Assembly (NCBI RefSeq): GCF_002221505.1
Contig: NZ_CP011036.1
Span: forward strand, 372,001-436,000
Reading direction: 5' to 3'
Length of the DNA stretch: 64,000 bases
Origin: Pseudoalteromonas nigrifaciens
Lineage (GTDB): Bacteria; Pseudomonadota; Gammaproteobacteria; Enterobacterales; Alteromonadaceae
In this document: in pieces, positions 27,549 to 36,222 of the stretch
Layout of the letters: each line of letters begins with the position of its first letter
Position numbering within the stretch: the stretch's first letter is position 1
The notes under the pieces: model-generated
What the model was told of the DNA's origin: nothing
The model's input: the letters and a program-made list of their open reading frames with translations, nothing else
The model's database searches: none
Translations under genes and position numbers: made by a program

Positions 27549-28226
27549 ATGATAAATTTTCAGCAAGTAAGTAAAACCTATCCAGGCGGGCATCGCGCTC
27601 TTGAAAAAGTTAATTTTCATATTAAACCTGGTGAACTCGCGTTTTTAACCGGCCACAGTGGCGCGGGTAAAAGTACGCTGTTAAAGCTAATTAGCTTAAT
27701 GGAACGCCCTTCTGCTGGAAGTGTGTTTATTAACGGTATCGATTTAAACAAAGTAAACTCACGGCAAATTCCTTATGCCCGTCGCGACATCGGCATTATA
27801 TTTCAAAACCACCGCTTATTAGAGCGCTACACTATATTTGATAACGTAGCACTGCCCTTGATCATTGAAGGCACACACCATAAGCAAATTGCAAAGCGTG
27901 TGCATGGCGCGCTTGATAAGGTTGGCTTGATTGATAAAATTAAATGCCACCCATCTATGCTCTCTGGTGGCGAGCAGCAGCGTGTGGGTATTGCCCGCGC
28001 AATTGTTAACTCCCCGCCAATATTATTAGCAGATGAACCTACGGGTAACCTAGATCCTGAGCTTTCAATGGAAATATTACGTCTTTTTGAAGAGTTTAAT
28101 AACCATGGGACAACCGTACTTATTGCTACCCACGATCTAGGATTAGTGGCCCGGATGAAGTATCGCAGCTTAACCCTAAAAGATGGTCGTATGATTCAAG
28201 ATCCGTTAGCCGAGGGCGCATTATGA
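27549..28226 (+). CDS. ftsE: cell division ATP-binding protein FtsE
   Basis: ATPase of the FtsEX ABC complex, which regulates septal peptidoglycan hydrolases through EnvC-like activators. It has Walker A GHSGAGKST, signature LSGGEQQRVGIARA, Walker B ILLADEPTGNLD and the H-loop ATHD, in 225 residues. The stop overlaps the ftsX start by four bases (ATGA), implying coupled translation. Confidence 0.97.
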   Translation: MINFQQVSKTYPGGHRALEKVNFHIKPGELAFLTGHSGAGKSTLLKLISLMERPSAGSVFINGIDLNKVNSRQIPYARRDIGIIFQNHRLLERYTIFDNVALPLIIEGTHHKQIAKRVHGALDKVGLIDKIKCHPSMLSGGEQQRVGIARAIVNSPPILLADEPTGNLDPELSMEILRLFEEFNNHGTTVLIATHDLGLVARMKYRSLTLKDGRMIQDPLAEGAL

Positions 28227-29209
28227 GTTTACTTTTTAAAAGTCGTCAAAATAGTAACGATAAACAAAAAAAATCAGTATTTGCTGGCGGTTATTTTTTT
28301 ATTATTAATATTTTTCGCCAAGGCGTACATAGCTTAGGTGAAATGTGGCGTACACCTCTAGCGTCGTTAATGACTATTGCAGTACTGGGTTTGAGCTTAA
28401 CCTTGCCAGCTAGCTTATACTTAGTGGTTAAAAATGTGCAACAGGTAAGCAGTGGCTTTGAAGAGGCCAGCGAAATTTCTTTGTTCGTAAAAGAAAGCAT
28501 GAACGAGCAAGAAACCCAAACCTTAGTAAAGCGCTTAGCACTCTACCCAGAAGTGGAAAGCGTGACCTTTATTTCTAAGCAGCAAGCTCTACAAGAGTTT
28601 AAGCAAGTATCTGGATTTGGTCAGGCGTTAAGCTATTTAAATAGCAATCCGTTACCCGATGTTGTGCTCGTTATACCAACATCGCGACACAGACAACCTA
28701 ATGCCGCAAAAGTACTTTTAACTAAGCTTGAAAGTGAGCGAGAAGTTGATTTTGGCAAGCTCGACATAGCTTGGCTTGAGCGCCTAAATGCATTGCTAAG
28801 CCTATTAAAAGAAAGTGTTATTACCATTGCGCTGCTATTGCTTACCTCGGTAACGCTAATAATAGGTAACACTATTCGTTTGTCTATTATGGATAAAAAA
28901 GAAGAAATACAAGTAATGAAGCTGGTAGGCGCTACTAATACTTTTATTCACGCCCCCTTTTTATGGACCGGAATATGGTATGGCGTTATAGGCGGGTTAT
29001 TTGCATTTATATGTGTGGCGCTAATGATGTGGTGGCTATCAACTGCGGTTAGCAGTGTGGCAAGCGTTTACCAAACTAGTTTTTCTTTAATTGGTTTAAC
29101 CTTAAAAGAATTTGGCTCGCTGGTACTGCTTGCTACTAGCTTAGGGTTTATTGGTTCGTACTTATCGGTTAATCGTTATATAAAAGAAATTGAGCCAGAT
29201 AAAGTCTGA
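28223..29209 (+). CDS. ftsX: cell division membrane protein FtsX
   Basis: Membrane partner of FtsE, with four predicted transmembrane helices. The first follows the cytoplasmic N-terminus (LASLMTIAVLGLSLTLPASL), a large periplasmic loop (about residues 75-190) contacts hydrolase activators, and three helices lie at the C-terminus. The conserved GNTIRLSIMDKKEEIQVMKLVGAT segment is clear. The length is 328 residues. Second gene of ftsEX, with rpoH 224 bases downstream. Confidence 0.96.
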   Translation: MSLLFKSRQNSNDKQKKSVFAGGYFFIINIFRQGVHSLGEMWRTPLASLMTIAVLGLSLTLPASLYLVVKNVQQVSSGFEEASEISLFVKESMNEQETQTLVKRLALYPEVESVTFISKQQALQEFKQVSGFGQALSYLNSNPLPDVVLVIPTSRHRQPNAAKVLLTKLESEREVDFGKLDIAWLERLNALLSLLKESVITIALLLLTSVTLIIGNTIRLSIMDKKEEIQVMKLVGATNTFIHAPFLWTGIWYGVIGGLFAFICVALMMWWLSTAVSSVASVYQTSFSLIGLTLKEFGSLVLLATSLGFIGSYLSVNRYIKEIEPDKV

Positions 29210-29339
29210 CATAAAATGGTCACATTTTTATATTATTCTTTTTAAAGCAGTTTTTATAAAAGTGCTTTAAAGCTATAGCAGGCTTAATTCATCACTTATT
29301 CAGTCGCTTAGCGTAGACTTAAAAAATACAAAAAACCAC

Positions 29340-29368
29340 TTGATTTATACTTAAGAAAAGTTTTAAAT
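29340..29368 (+). promoter_or_regulatory. predicted sigma-70 promoter of rpoH
   Basis: TTGATT (29340-29345) and TTAAAT (29363-29368) are separated by exactly 17 bases. A start site six to eight bases later would fall at the first arm of the CIRCE palindrome, the usual geometry for repression by HrcA. Predicted by eye only. Confidence 0.55.
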
Positions 29369-29373
29369 TGGGG

Positions 29374-29400
29374 TTAGCACTCTTAGGCAAAGAGTGCTAA
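29374..29400 (+). promoter_or_regulatory. perfect CIRCE operator (HrcA-type) upstream of rpoH
   Basis: The sequence TTAGCACTC-N9-GAGTGCTAA lies 33 bases before the rpoH ATG. Both nine-base arms match the consensus CIRCE heat-shock operator exactly and are perfect inverses of each other. CIRCE is the binding site of the repressor HrcA and normally controls groESL or dnaK. Its place here predicts HrcA control of the heat-shock sigma factor itself. Confidence 0.88.
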
Positions 29401-29433
29401 GATAGTTTCAAATGTTTATCACCGAGGTGAAAA

Positions 29434-30297
29434 ATGAGTAAAGATTTATACGCAATGGCACTTACAGTTGGACAGCAAAGCGCAAGCATGGACGGTTACC
29501 TTCAAGCGGTAAGCACTATTCCTATGCTTAAAGTAGAGCAAGAACAAGAGCTGGCAACACGTCTTCAGGAAGAAGGTGATCTTAGTGCTGCAAAGCAACT
29601 CATTATGTCGCACTTACGCTTTGTAGCGCATATTGCAAAAGGCTACTCGGGTTATGGCTTGCCACAAGCAGATTTAATCCAAGAAGGTAATATTGGCCTG
29701 ATGAAAGCGGTAAAGCGTTTCAACCCAGAAGTGGGTGTGCGTTTAGTATCGTTTGCAGTGCATTGGATTAAAGCAGAAATTCATGAGTTTGTACTTAAAA
29801 ACTGGCGCATCGTAAAAGTTGCTACCACTAAAGCACAGCGTAAATTGTTTTTTAACCTTCGTAAAAATAAAAAACGTTTAGGTTGGTTTAACCAAGCAGA
29901 AGTTAGCACAGTAGCTAGCGAGCTAGGTGTGAGTGAAAAAGAAGTACGTGAAATGGAATCGCGCATGAGCGGCCAAGACATGGGCTTTGACCTTACAGGT
30001 GATGACGACGACAGCGCACCAAGCAGCACCTATTCACCAGTACAGTATTTAACTGATGGCACTGCTGACTTAGCTGACGATATTGAGCAGCAACAATGGC
30101 AAGAACAATCACATACTCGTTTGTTTAGCGCTCTTAAAACGCTAGATGAACGCTCGCAAGACATTGTAAGCGCACGTTGGTTAACCGACGATAAAGCAAC
30201 GCTACAAGAACTTGCTGAAAAATACAGTGTATCGGCTGAGCGTGTTCGCCAGTTAGAAAAAACAGCGATGAAAAAGCTACAAGCTGCAATGGTGTAA
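29434..30297 (+). CDS. rpoH: heat-shock sigma factor (sigma-32)
   Basis: Alternative sigma factor for cytoplasmic heat-shock genes. Region 2 ([41 protein letters not shown], split here across the RpoH-type box), [42 protein letters not shown] (the RpoH box region) and region 4 ([26 protein letters not shown]) are all present. The 287 residues are normal. It has a GAGGTG ribosome site and follows ftsEX in the conserved order. Transcription seems controlled by a CIRCE operator in addition to any translational thermosensor. Confidence 0.97.
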   Translation: MSKDLYAMALTVGQQSASMDGYLQAVSTIPMLKVEQEQELATRLQEEGDLSAAKQLIMSHLRFVAHIAKGYSGYGLPQADLIQEGNIGLMKAVKRFNPEVGVRLVSFAVHWIKAEIHEFVLKNWRIVKVATTKAQRKLFFNLRKNKKRLGWFNQAEVSTVASELGVSEKEVREMESRMSGQDMGFDLTGDDDDSAPSSTYSPVQYLTDGTADLADDIEQQQWQEQSHTRLFSALKTLDERSQDIVSARWLTDDKATLQELAEKYSVSAERVRQLEKTAMKKLQAAMV

Positions 30298-30318
30298 ACC
30301 TAACCATTTAGCTAACAA

Positions 30319-30354
30319 AAAAAAGCCCCGCATATAAAATGCGGGGTTTTTTTG
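30319..30354 (+). terminator. rho-independent terminator after rpoH
   Basis: The strong hairpin CCCCGCAT/ATGCGGGG is preceded by an A-run and followed by seven Ts, 20 bases after the stop codon. Confidence 0.92.
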
Positions 30355-30375
30355 TTTGTTTCACGATATTTACTT

Positions 30376-30849
30376 AAAATTTTATTAGCACTCAATGCGG
30401 CTATTGAAGCTGCTCGTGCCGGTGAGCACGGTCGCGGCTTTGCCGTTGTTGCCGATGAAGTACGCGTTCTATCTCGCCGCACTCAAGAGTCTACTGCTGA
30501 AATTTATACTACTATCGAAACTTTACAAAACACGACTAAGCAGGCTGTTAGTTTAATGGATAGTAGTAAAAGGTTAGCTAATAATAGTGTTGATGACGTT
30601 AATGCTGCAGCGAAAGCCCTCGAAGAAATTACTCAAGCGGTTAATATAATTTCTGATATGGCAGGACAAATAGCCATAGCAGCCGAAGAACAAACACAAG
30701 TAACAAATGAAATAACGCAAAATACGGTTGCTATAAAAGATGTTACTGATGAGATCACTGAGTCGGCTTTGACCCATTTAAGCCAAGCAAAAGTACTTAA
30801 AGATCGCGCTGCTGATTTGAGTGATAAGGTGGCTACTTTTATTTTATAA
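30376..30849 (+). pseudogene. C-terminal remnant of a methyl-accepting chemotaxis protein
   Basis: About 157 codons matching only the end of a chemoreceptor signalling domain. The reading enters at [31 protein letters not shown], part of the hairpin tip that binds CheA/CheW, and continues down the returning helix to the natural C-terminus. Ligand-binding, membrane and first signalling helix segments are missing. The fragment starts right after the rpoH terminator with no IS end visible, so it looks like a deletion scar. The nominal ATG at 30352 lies in the terminator and is not credible. Confidence 0.85.
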
Positions 30850-30862
30850 GCGTGAATAATTA

Positions 30863-30894
30863 CTCTACTGCAGCCTTATTAGTAGGCAGTAGAG
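30863..30894. terminator. inverted repeat after the chemoreceptor remnant
   Basis: A nine-base perfect stem CTCTACTGC/GCAGTAGAG encloses a 14-base loop, just after the remnant's stop codon. It lacks a good T-tract, so termination is possible but not certain. Confidence 0.45.
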
Positions 30895-31024
30895 TGATAG
30901 TCATATTTCTTCTCTTTCGCCTAAGTGAGCTACCCAGCGACATAGCTTCGCTCTGAACTCTGGGTTTTCCTCGATAAAAAGTCACTTTAATAAGTTCGAC
31001 TTCTATTAATTTAGTAGTAGACCT

Positions 31025-31852
31025 TTAACCCTTAATATTATTTTTAGTTGCTTCGCTATACCACAGCTCCATAAAGCATTCAGTTAACTTATGTTCTATT
31101 TCAAGTGCTTTATCGGTTGGGCAAAATAGGGTGAAGCTTGCTCTAAATTCTCCTAACTCAGTAGTACCAAAGTGAATTTCGGGTTCTGGGCCTGAAATTT
31201 TTGCATCTAATTTTCTTTCGATAATAGAGTTATACCGGCTCGCCACTTCTTCAAACTCTTCGCAGTAATGCTTGGCTTTATTGCGAAGAGTTTCGTAAAT
31301 AGGGTACGGATTAAAGCTGTCTTTACGCACAATATTAAAATGATGAGTAGCAAAGCGTTTAACAAAGTTTAAGTTTTTTATTGGGCTGGTAATTAATTTG
31401 TTATTAGGAATAAATATTGTTTTTCTAGAGAATTGATAAGTTCGCATATCAATTTCATGTAAGGTGGTTTTAATCCAGTTGGTCTCTGCTACTTCGCCAT
31501 AATATTCACCAACTTGTACCCAGTCGCCAATTCTAAATGGGCGGGTTGTTACTAAGTAAAAAAAGCCAATTACACATTGAATAAACTCTCTAGTGGCAAG
31601 CACAATAGCAACGGCAAAAGCGGCTATAGACAGTGCAAAGTTTTGAATCTCAGTCGACCATATAAACAGCAGTAACAAAACCATAGTAAAGTTAATAAAG
31701 TGCTTAATATTGTGTGCAATGTAGCGAGTATCTTTTTCTTTTTTTTCTGCTCTATATCGCGCCAACTTATCAACAAGTACTTTTAAACTAAATGCGATAG
31801 TGAGCACCACCACTGAGATAAGAACTGGGTGTAGTAGTATATCTTTGATCAT
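31025..31852 (-). CDS. MscS-family mechanosensitive channel
   Basis: Small-conductance mechanosensitive channel homologue that would release solutes on osmotic downshock. Predicted helices: ILLHPVLISVVVLTIAFSL, FINFTMVLLLLFIWST and the pore-lining segment FALSIAAFAVAIVLATREFIQCVIGFFYL, followed by the MscS beta domain (RPFRIGDWVQVGEYYGEVAETNWIKTTL, then FIPNNKLITSPIKNL). I prefer ATG 31852 with GGA six bases upstream over the TTG at 31882. The 275 residues are typical for the small MscS class. Confidence 0.88.
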   Translation of the reverse strand: MIKDILLHPVLISVVVLTIAFSLKVLVDKLARYRAEKKEKDTRYIAHNIKHFINFTMVLLLLFIWSTEIQNFALSIAAFAVAIVLATREFIQCVIGFFYLVTTRPFRIGDWVQVGEYYGEVAETNWIKTTLHEIDMRTYQFSRKTIFIPNNKLITSPIKNLNFVKRFATHHFNIVRKDSFNPYPIYETLRNKAKHYCEEFEEVASRYNSIIERKLDAKISGPEPEIHFGTTELGEFRASFTLFCPTDKALEIEHKLTECFMELWYSEATKNNIKG

Positions 31853-31943
31853 AAATTCCAAAATACGAGTAATTGCAAACAAGCTTAGTATATTGATTTA
31901 TGAAACCAATTAGCAAACTTAACCTCAAAAAAATTAAGTTGGG

Positions 31944-32120
31944 TTAGTCAGTTACTCCATTGCCAACATGGTGATGCTGTTTATTAAGCTGTTTACGACA
32001 CAAAAGTACAAGCTCAATAGCTGAAATTAAAATTAAAGTATAACCAAGTGTTTCTATCCCTTCTTCTACCCAATAGCGCCAAGTGCTCCATCTAAATCTA
32101 ATGAGCCAAAGCGAGTTAAT
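31944..32120 (-). pseudogene. 3' remnant of the membrane-protein gene split by the IS605-type element
   Basis: The minus strand between the element's left hairpin and a TAA at 31944 reads, without stops, RYWVEEGIETLGYTLIL then ISAIELVLLCRKQL and a His-rich tail. A hydrophobic helix after EEGIE fits the missing C-terminal helix of the membrane protein at 33866-34399. It lacks a start codon and ribosome site. That the two belonged together is inference from position, orientation and hydropathy. Confidence 0.6.
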
Positions 32121-32161
32121 TTAGGTGGTGGTGAAAGGCGCACCACCACGAAGTGGTGGCT

Positions 32162-32575
32162 TTAATCAAATCCTTCCTGCTGAGCTAAATATTGCTTCAC
32201 GATTTCAAGTGGTGCACCTCCGCAACTAACCAGACAATAACTTCTGCTGTAAAAAACTGGCTTCCAGTAAAACTCACCCAAGTGTTCGGAAAACTCCTTT
32301 CGCACAAGTCTTGATGTAGCAGTTTTTAAACTGTTCACCATTTTACTTGGTTGCATCTTGGGATTAGCAGAAATTAAAAGGTGAAGGTGATCTGGCTCAC
32401 CATTGCACTCCAAAAGCTCACAATCCCAAGATTTTAACAACCTTTTGTACTGAGATTCTAAGTACGCGGCAACCTCTGGCGTGATACAGCGATGACGATA
32501 TTTAGTTACAAGAACTAAATGATAGTGAATATTATAAACGCTGTGATACAGCGTATTTAGGGCTTGTTTTTTCAT
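32162..32575 (-). CDS. tnpA: IS200/IS605 Y1 transposase TnpA
   Basis: Single-strand DNA transposase of the HUH class. The 137-residue protein has YHLVLVTKYRH at the start, the HUH motif in EPDHLHLLISA, KMVNSLKTATSRLVRKEF, and the catalytic tyrosine in EIVKQYLAQQ near the C-terminus. All family landmarks are intact. It acts as a dimer cutting hairpin-marked ends of the lagging-strand template. Confidence 0.96.
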   Translation of the reverse strand: MKKQALNTLYHSVYNIHYHLVLVTKYRHRCITPEVAAYLESQYKRLLKSWDCELLECNGEPDHLHLLISANPKMQPSKMVNSLKTATSRLVRKEFSEHLGEFYWKPVFYSRSYCLVSCGGAPLEIVKQYLAQQEGFD

Positions 32576-32599
32576 AATAACTAAATATAATTAGTTGTT

Positions 32600-33814
32600 A
32601 TGAAAAAAGCAATCCGTAAAGTTACATATAAAATGAAATCATCAGTTTCTCAAGAAGAATCGCTGATGGATTTGTTTGTCCACCATCACCAGTTGTACAA
32701 CTGGGCTTTACGTGATCGCATCGAAACATATCGTGATTCTAATTACAGTCTTAACTTTCACGAACAGTGCAAAATCAACACTCTGTGGCGTAATAATCGT
32801 AAAGCGCATGGCATTTTCAATGCTAATGCTCAGAGTGAGCAAGTCACATTAAAACGTGTTGCACTGGCTTTTGACGGTTTTTTTAGACGGCTCAAAAAAG
32901 GTGATAAGAAAGCTGGATTCCCACGTTTTAAACCATTTCAACGCTTTAAAGGTTGGGGCTACAAGGCTCATGGTGATGGTTGGAAGCTCAACCTGAAAGA
33001 AAAAAAGCATGGTGCTGTTTATTTGGCTGATGTTGGTATCGTTAAGATCCGAGGTAAAGCTAGAAACACAGGAGGCAAGCCGAAAACTGCCGAAATCATC
33101 CGAAAGAATGGTGAGTGGTTCATTTCAGTTTCAATGGAGTATGACACCATTGAGAGAAACTGTGGCACTAAAGCTGTTGGCTTGGATTGGGGTGTTTCTC
33201 ATTACTTTTCGACTATCGATCAGGATGGTAATTTTGAGCAAGTCGAAAACCCCCGTTACCTCAGAAACAGCAAAGAGCGATTAACCTCTTTACAACGTGA
33301 CCTCGCGTTAGCGAAAAAAGGCACTCGCACCCAGCGAAAATTAAAGCATCAAATTGCCAAACTCCACCAGAAAATCGCCCGTCAAAGACTCGATTTTACT
33401 CATAAAGAAACTGCAAAATTAGTTGAAGTGGCGGCATTGATCGCCACCGAAAAACTCACCGTTAAGAACATGACTCGTAGTGCCAAAGGTACTGTCGAGA
33501 AAAACGGAAAAATGGTGAAACAAAAGGCTGGTCTGAATCGGGAAATTCTGAACACCGCGCCAGCCATGACTCTTAATTTACTGCGATACAAAGCGGAAGA
33601 AGCTAGTAGCGAATTTGTTGAAGTACCAACAAAGCAAGTTAAGCCAAGTCAAACCTGCCCAGACTGCGGAGCTAAGAAGAAGAAATCCTTAGCAGACCGC
33701 TGGCACTCATGCGAATGTGGTTGTGAGAAGCCCCGCGATGTAGCCAGTGCGCAAGTTAACTTAAACTGGGCGTTAGGTATTCAGGCTGGGAACCAGCCTA
33801 AAAAGGTAGCTTAG
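32600..33814 (+). CDS. tnpB: TnpB, RNA-guided RuvC nuclease family
   Basis: Ancestor-type relative of Cas12. TnpB uses an RNA from the element's right end to cleave the empty donor site, favouring retention of the element. It has 404 residues with all three RuvC acids (VGLDWGVSHYF, ATEKLTVKNM, KPRDVASAQVN) and a zinc ribbon (CPDCG...CECGCE). The guide RNA should span the 3' end of this gene and the hairpin to about 33862, with guide bases beyond. Divergent from tnpA. Confidence 0.95.
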   Translation: MKKAIRKVTYKMKSSVSQEESLMDLFVHHHQLYNWALRDRIETYRDSNYSLNFHEQCKINTLWRNNRKAHGIFNANAQSEQVTLKRVALAFDGFFRRLKKGDKKAGFPRFKPFQRFKGWGYKAHGDGWKLNLKEKKHGAVYLADVGIVKIRGKARNTGGKPKTAEIIRKNGEWFISVSMEYDTIERNCGTKAVGLDWGVSHYFSTIDQDGNFEQVENPRYLRNSKERLTSLQRDLALAKKGTRTQRKLKHQIAKLHQKIARQRLDFTHKETAKLVEVAALIATEKLTVKNMTRSAKGTVEKNGKMVKQKAGLNREILNTAPAMTLNLLRYKAEEASSEFVEVPTKQVKPSQTCPDCGAKKKKSLADRWHSCECGCEKPRDVASAQVNLNWALGIQAGNQPKKVA

Positions 33815-33850
33815 GCTTTCTTTTTGAAACTCCTTCAAAACGCGCAGCGT

Positions 33851-34399
33851 TTAGTGGGAGTTGTTCATAATGTTTTTAACTATACGCACGTAGCTCTCAC
33901 CCATTATAGAGTGCCAAAATTCACCTCTGCCCATAATGCGAGAAAAAGCTAACAACGTAACCAAGCCAGATAAGCAAATGCCATAACTTGGTGTTTGAGT
34001 ATAGGCTTGGATGGAGCTAAAAATAGTCCCTCTTTTTCTTATTAGGTAAACAAATATACAAGCAAGTATTGAATAAACGATAGTTTGCCAGGCGCCATCA
34101 AAAACATACATATCAAGGTATGTATCAAATTCTCTTACAAACATCATTGCTGTTAGAGCTGCAAGTAATACCGAAGCTACCTTAAGTTTCGAGCTAATAC
34201 GCGAGGCATAAAAAAACAAAATAGCACTTAAAAAAGTTAAAATATCTTGCATGTGCTCAGTGAGTGTTTCTTCACTATAAAGTGCATTTTGCTGTAATTC
34301 AAAGCCTTCAAGCTGAATTAATGAGGCAACACCAGCTAAGCATAATAAGTAAATAAAAGATCGTAGTAAAAACATGAAAAAATCCACATAGGAGACCAT
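33851..34399 (-). pseudogene. multi-pass membrane protein, 3' end replaced by the IS605-type element
   Basis: Unrecognised inner-membrane protein with four to five predicted helices (FLLRSFIYLLCLAGVASLI, ILTFLSAILFFYASRI, VASVLLAALTAMMFV, WQTIVYSILACIFVYLI, YGICLSGLVTLLAFSRI). It reads naturally to ESYVRIVKN and then runs a few codons into the element's right end, stopping at 33851 (NNSH). The probable native C-terminal helix survives on the other side of the element at 31944-32120. It may still be made as a truncated protein. Confidence 0.7.
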
Positions 34400-34449
34400 G
34401 CGCGAGATTTTAATTACAAAAAGGACAGAAAGCCAAAATATTATGGAAA

Positions 34450-34520
34450 CTTTTTATCGAATCCTTCCGAGAAAACCCATTGATCGACGCGAAGCGGCGT
34501 CGGTGGGATGAATCGGAATA
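34450..34520. repeat. hairpin-bearing relic, possibly an IS200/IS605-type end
   Basis: The stretch holds the hairpin CGACGC-GAA-GCGGCGTCG (about 34479-34496) between GAATCC-type and GATGAATCGGAA segments. It resembles the subterminal hairpin ends of tnpB elements but matches neither of the two elements in this window. No coding sequence remains. A small non-autonomous relic is my best guess. Confidence 0.35.
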
Positions 34521-34596
34521 ACTAGCCCTGTTCTTGATGTTTTTCTTGTAATGGTTTGGTTGGTTTGTTGTGTGTTGCAAGTGTAAATATATTGAG

Positions 34597-34640
34597 CATA
34601 AAAAAAGCCCTTACTAAATAAATAGTAAAGGCCTTTTGCA
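34597..34640 (-). terminator. terminator after gor
   Basis: A hairpin (TTTACTATT and its complement, with AAGGC/GCCCTT pairing around it) has A- and T-runs on its two sides, just beyond the gor stop. Likely active on the minus strand. Confidence 0.7.
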
Positions 34641-34655
34641 GTTTAAAGTCGATAC

Positions 34656-36017
34656 TTAGCGCATCGTTACAAACTCTTCTGAGCCAGTCGGGTGTATAGC
34701 AACCACAGCATCAAAGTCAGCTTTAGTTGCGCCCATTTTCATGGCGACAGCAAAACCTTGAATCATTTCGTCTACAGCAAAACCTATACCATGCAAGCCG
34801 ACCACTTTTTCATCTGGACCTGCGCACACTAGCTTCATTTTACAAGGCTGGCGATGTTGCGTAACCGCGGTATACATAGCGGCAAAAGCTGATTGGTATA
34901 CTTTTACGTTTTCTGCACCGTATTGCGATATAGCTTCTTGCTCTGTTAAGCCAATAGTACCAATGGGTGGGTGACTAAATACTACTGTAGGAACTAAGCT
35001 GTAATCCATTTTTAAATCATCTGGCAGTTCTTTATTAAATAAGCGCTCAGATAAAGTACGCCCAGCTTTAACTGCTACTGGGGTAAGCTCAATGCCGTTT
35101 TCGATAATGTCGCCCACAGCGTATACGTTTTTAGCTGTGGTATTTTGGTACTCGTCTACTTTAACAAAACCTTTGCTGTTAACTTCTACGCCTGCTGCAG
35201 CAATATTAATTGCATTTGTGGTTGGCTCGCGGCCAATAGCCCAAATTACTTGGTCTACGTTATGGCTTTTACCATTATCTAAATGCAAGGTTACTGAGCC
35301 GTCGTCTTCTTTAACCAATTTATGTGGTACAGATTCGGTATGCAGCGTAGGGCCTTCTTTTGCCATTACTTCAACTAGCGTATCGATTATATATGGGTCA
35401 AAGTTACGCAGTGGTGCGTGTTTACGCACAAATAAATGCGTGTCAGTGCCCAAGCTATGTAGTACGCCTGCAAGCTCTACAGCAATGTAACCTGCGCCAA
35501 TAACAGCAACGCGTTTAGGTTGCTCTTTAAGCTCAAAAAAGCCATTAGAGTCAATGCCGTGCTCAGCACCTTCAATGTTTGGAATGCTTGGACGACCGCC
35601 AACAGCAATTAAAATATGATCAGCAGTATAATGCTCACCATCTACTTCAACTGTTTTATTATCTACAAATTTAGCAAAACCTTTAATTACGGTAACGCCG
35701 TTGTTTGCAAGGCCATTATCGTAACCTTTATGGATTCGGCCAATGTAGGCTTCGCGGCTTTCTACTAATTTGCCCCAATCAAAACCTTTTACTTCAACAT
35801 TAAATCCGTAATCAGGCGCATATAAATTAATTGCTTCAGCAACTTGAGCACCATGCCACATTACTTTTTTAGGTACACATCCTACGTTTACACATGTGCC
35901 ACCCATATGCTTTGCTTCAATAAGTGCTACTTTAGCGCCACGCATTGCCGCACGGTTTGCTGACGCAATACCGCCGCTACCACCGCCAATTGCAATATAA
36001 TCAAAATGCTGAGCCAT
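34656..36017 (-). CDS. gor: glutathione-disulfide reductase
   Basis: NADPH flavoenzyme that regenerates reduced glutathione. FAD motif [13 protein letters not shown], redox disulfide [13 protein letters not shown] (C42 and C47), NADPH-binding [13 protein letters not shown], second FAD motif YAVGDI, and the C-terminal [12 protein letters not shown] with the catalytic His-Glu pair that reaches the partner subunit. The 453 residues are standard. Single-gene unit with its own terminator and an AT-rich promoter region toward prlC. Confidence 0.96.
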   Translation of the reverse strand: MAQHFDYIAIGGGSGGIASANRAAMRGAKVALIEAKHMGGTCVNVGCVPKKVMWHGAQVAEAINLYAPDYGFNVEVKGFDWGKLVESREAYIGRIHKGYDNGLANNGVTVIKGFAKFVDNKTVEVDGEHYTADHILIAVGGRPSIPNIEGAEHGIDSNGFFELKEQPKRVAVIGAGYIAVELAGVLHSLGTDTHLFVRKHAPLRNFDPYIIDTLVEVMAKEGPTLHTESVPHKLVKEDDGSVTLHLDNGKSHNVDQVIWAIGREPTTNAINIAAAGVEVNSKGFVKVDEYQNTTAKNVYAVGDIIENGIELTPVAVKAGRTLSERLFNKELPDDLKMDYSLVPTVVFSHPPIGTIGLTEQEAISQYGAENVKVYQSAFAAMYTAVTQHRQPCKMKLVCAGPDEKVVGLHGIGFAVDEMIQGFAVAMKMGATKADFDAVVAIHPTGSEEFVTMR

Positions 36018-36222
36018 GTTTAATCCTCAAAGTTTATTTAACTGTATTGTGCCGATGATAGCATATGCTCAAGGCAAATTACTTAATCAGCATAGGTAAA
36101 ATTACCATACACCCTGTATAAACGAAAAAGATCTTATTGCGATCATCATAAGCTTAAATGCTCTTGTATTTAGTCACTTTGCCCCAACTTTAATGCTTAT
36201 AATGCACAAATTTGAGATAAAT

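Larger units (their letters stand above)
32123..33865. mobile_element. IS605-type element with divergent tnpA and tnpB (approximate ends)
   Basis: A complete two-gene element of the IS200/IS605 family, tnpA leftward and tnpB rightward from a 24-base gap. Subterminal hairpins are present on both sides: CCACCAC-GAA-GTGGTGG at 32143-32159, and a stem AACTCC/GGAGTT enclosing ACGC/GCGT at 33828-33862. There are no inverted terminal repeats and no target duplication, as expected for single-strand Y1 transposition. Ends are estimated from hairpins and flanking coding remnants. Both genes look intact, so it may be active and could mobilise tnpB-only relatives. Confidence 0.88.
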
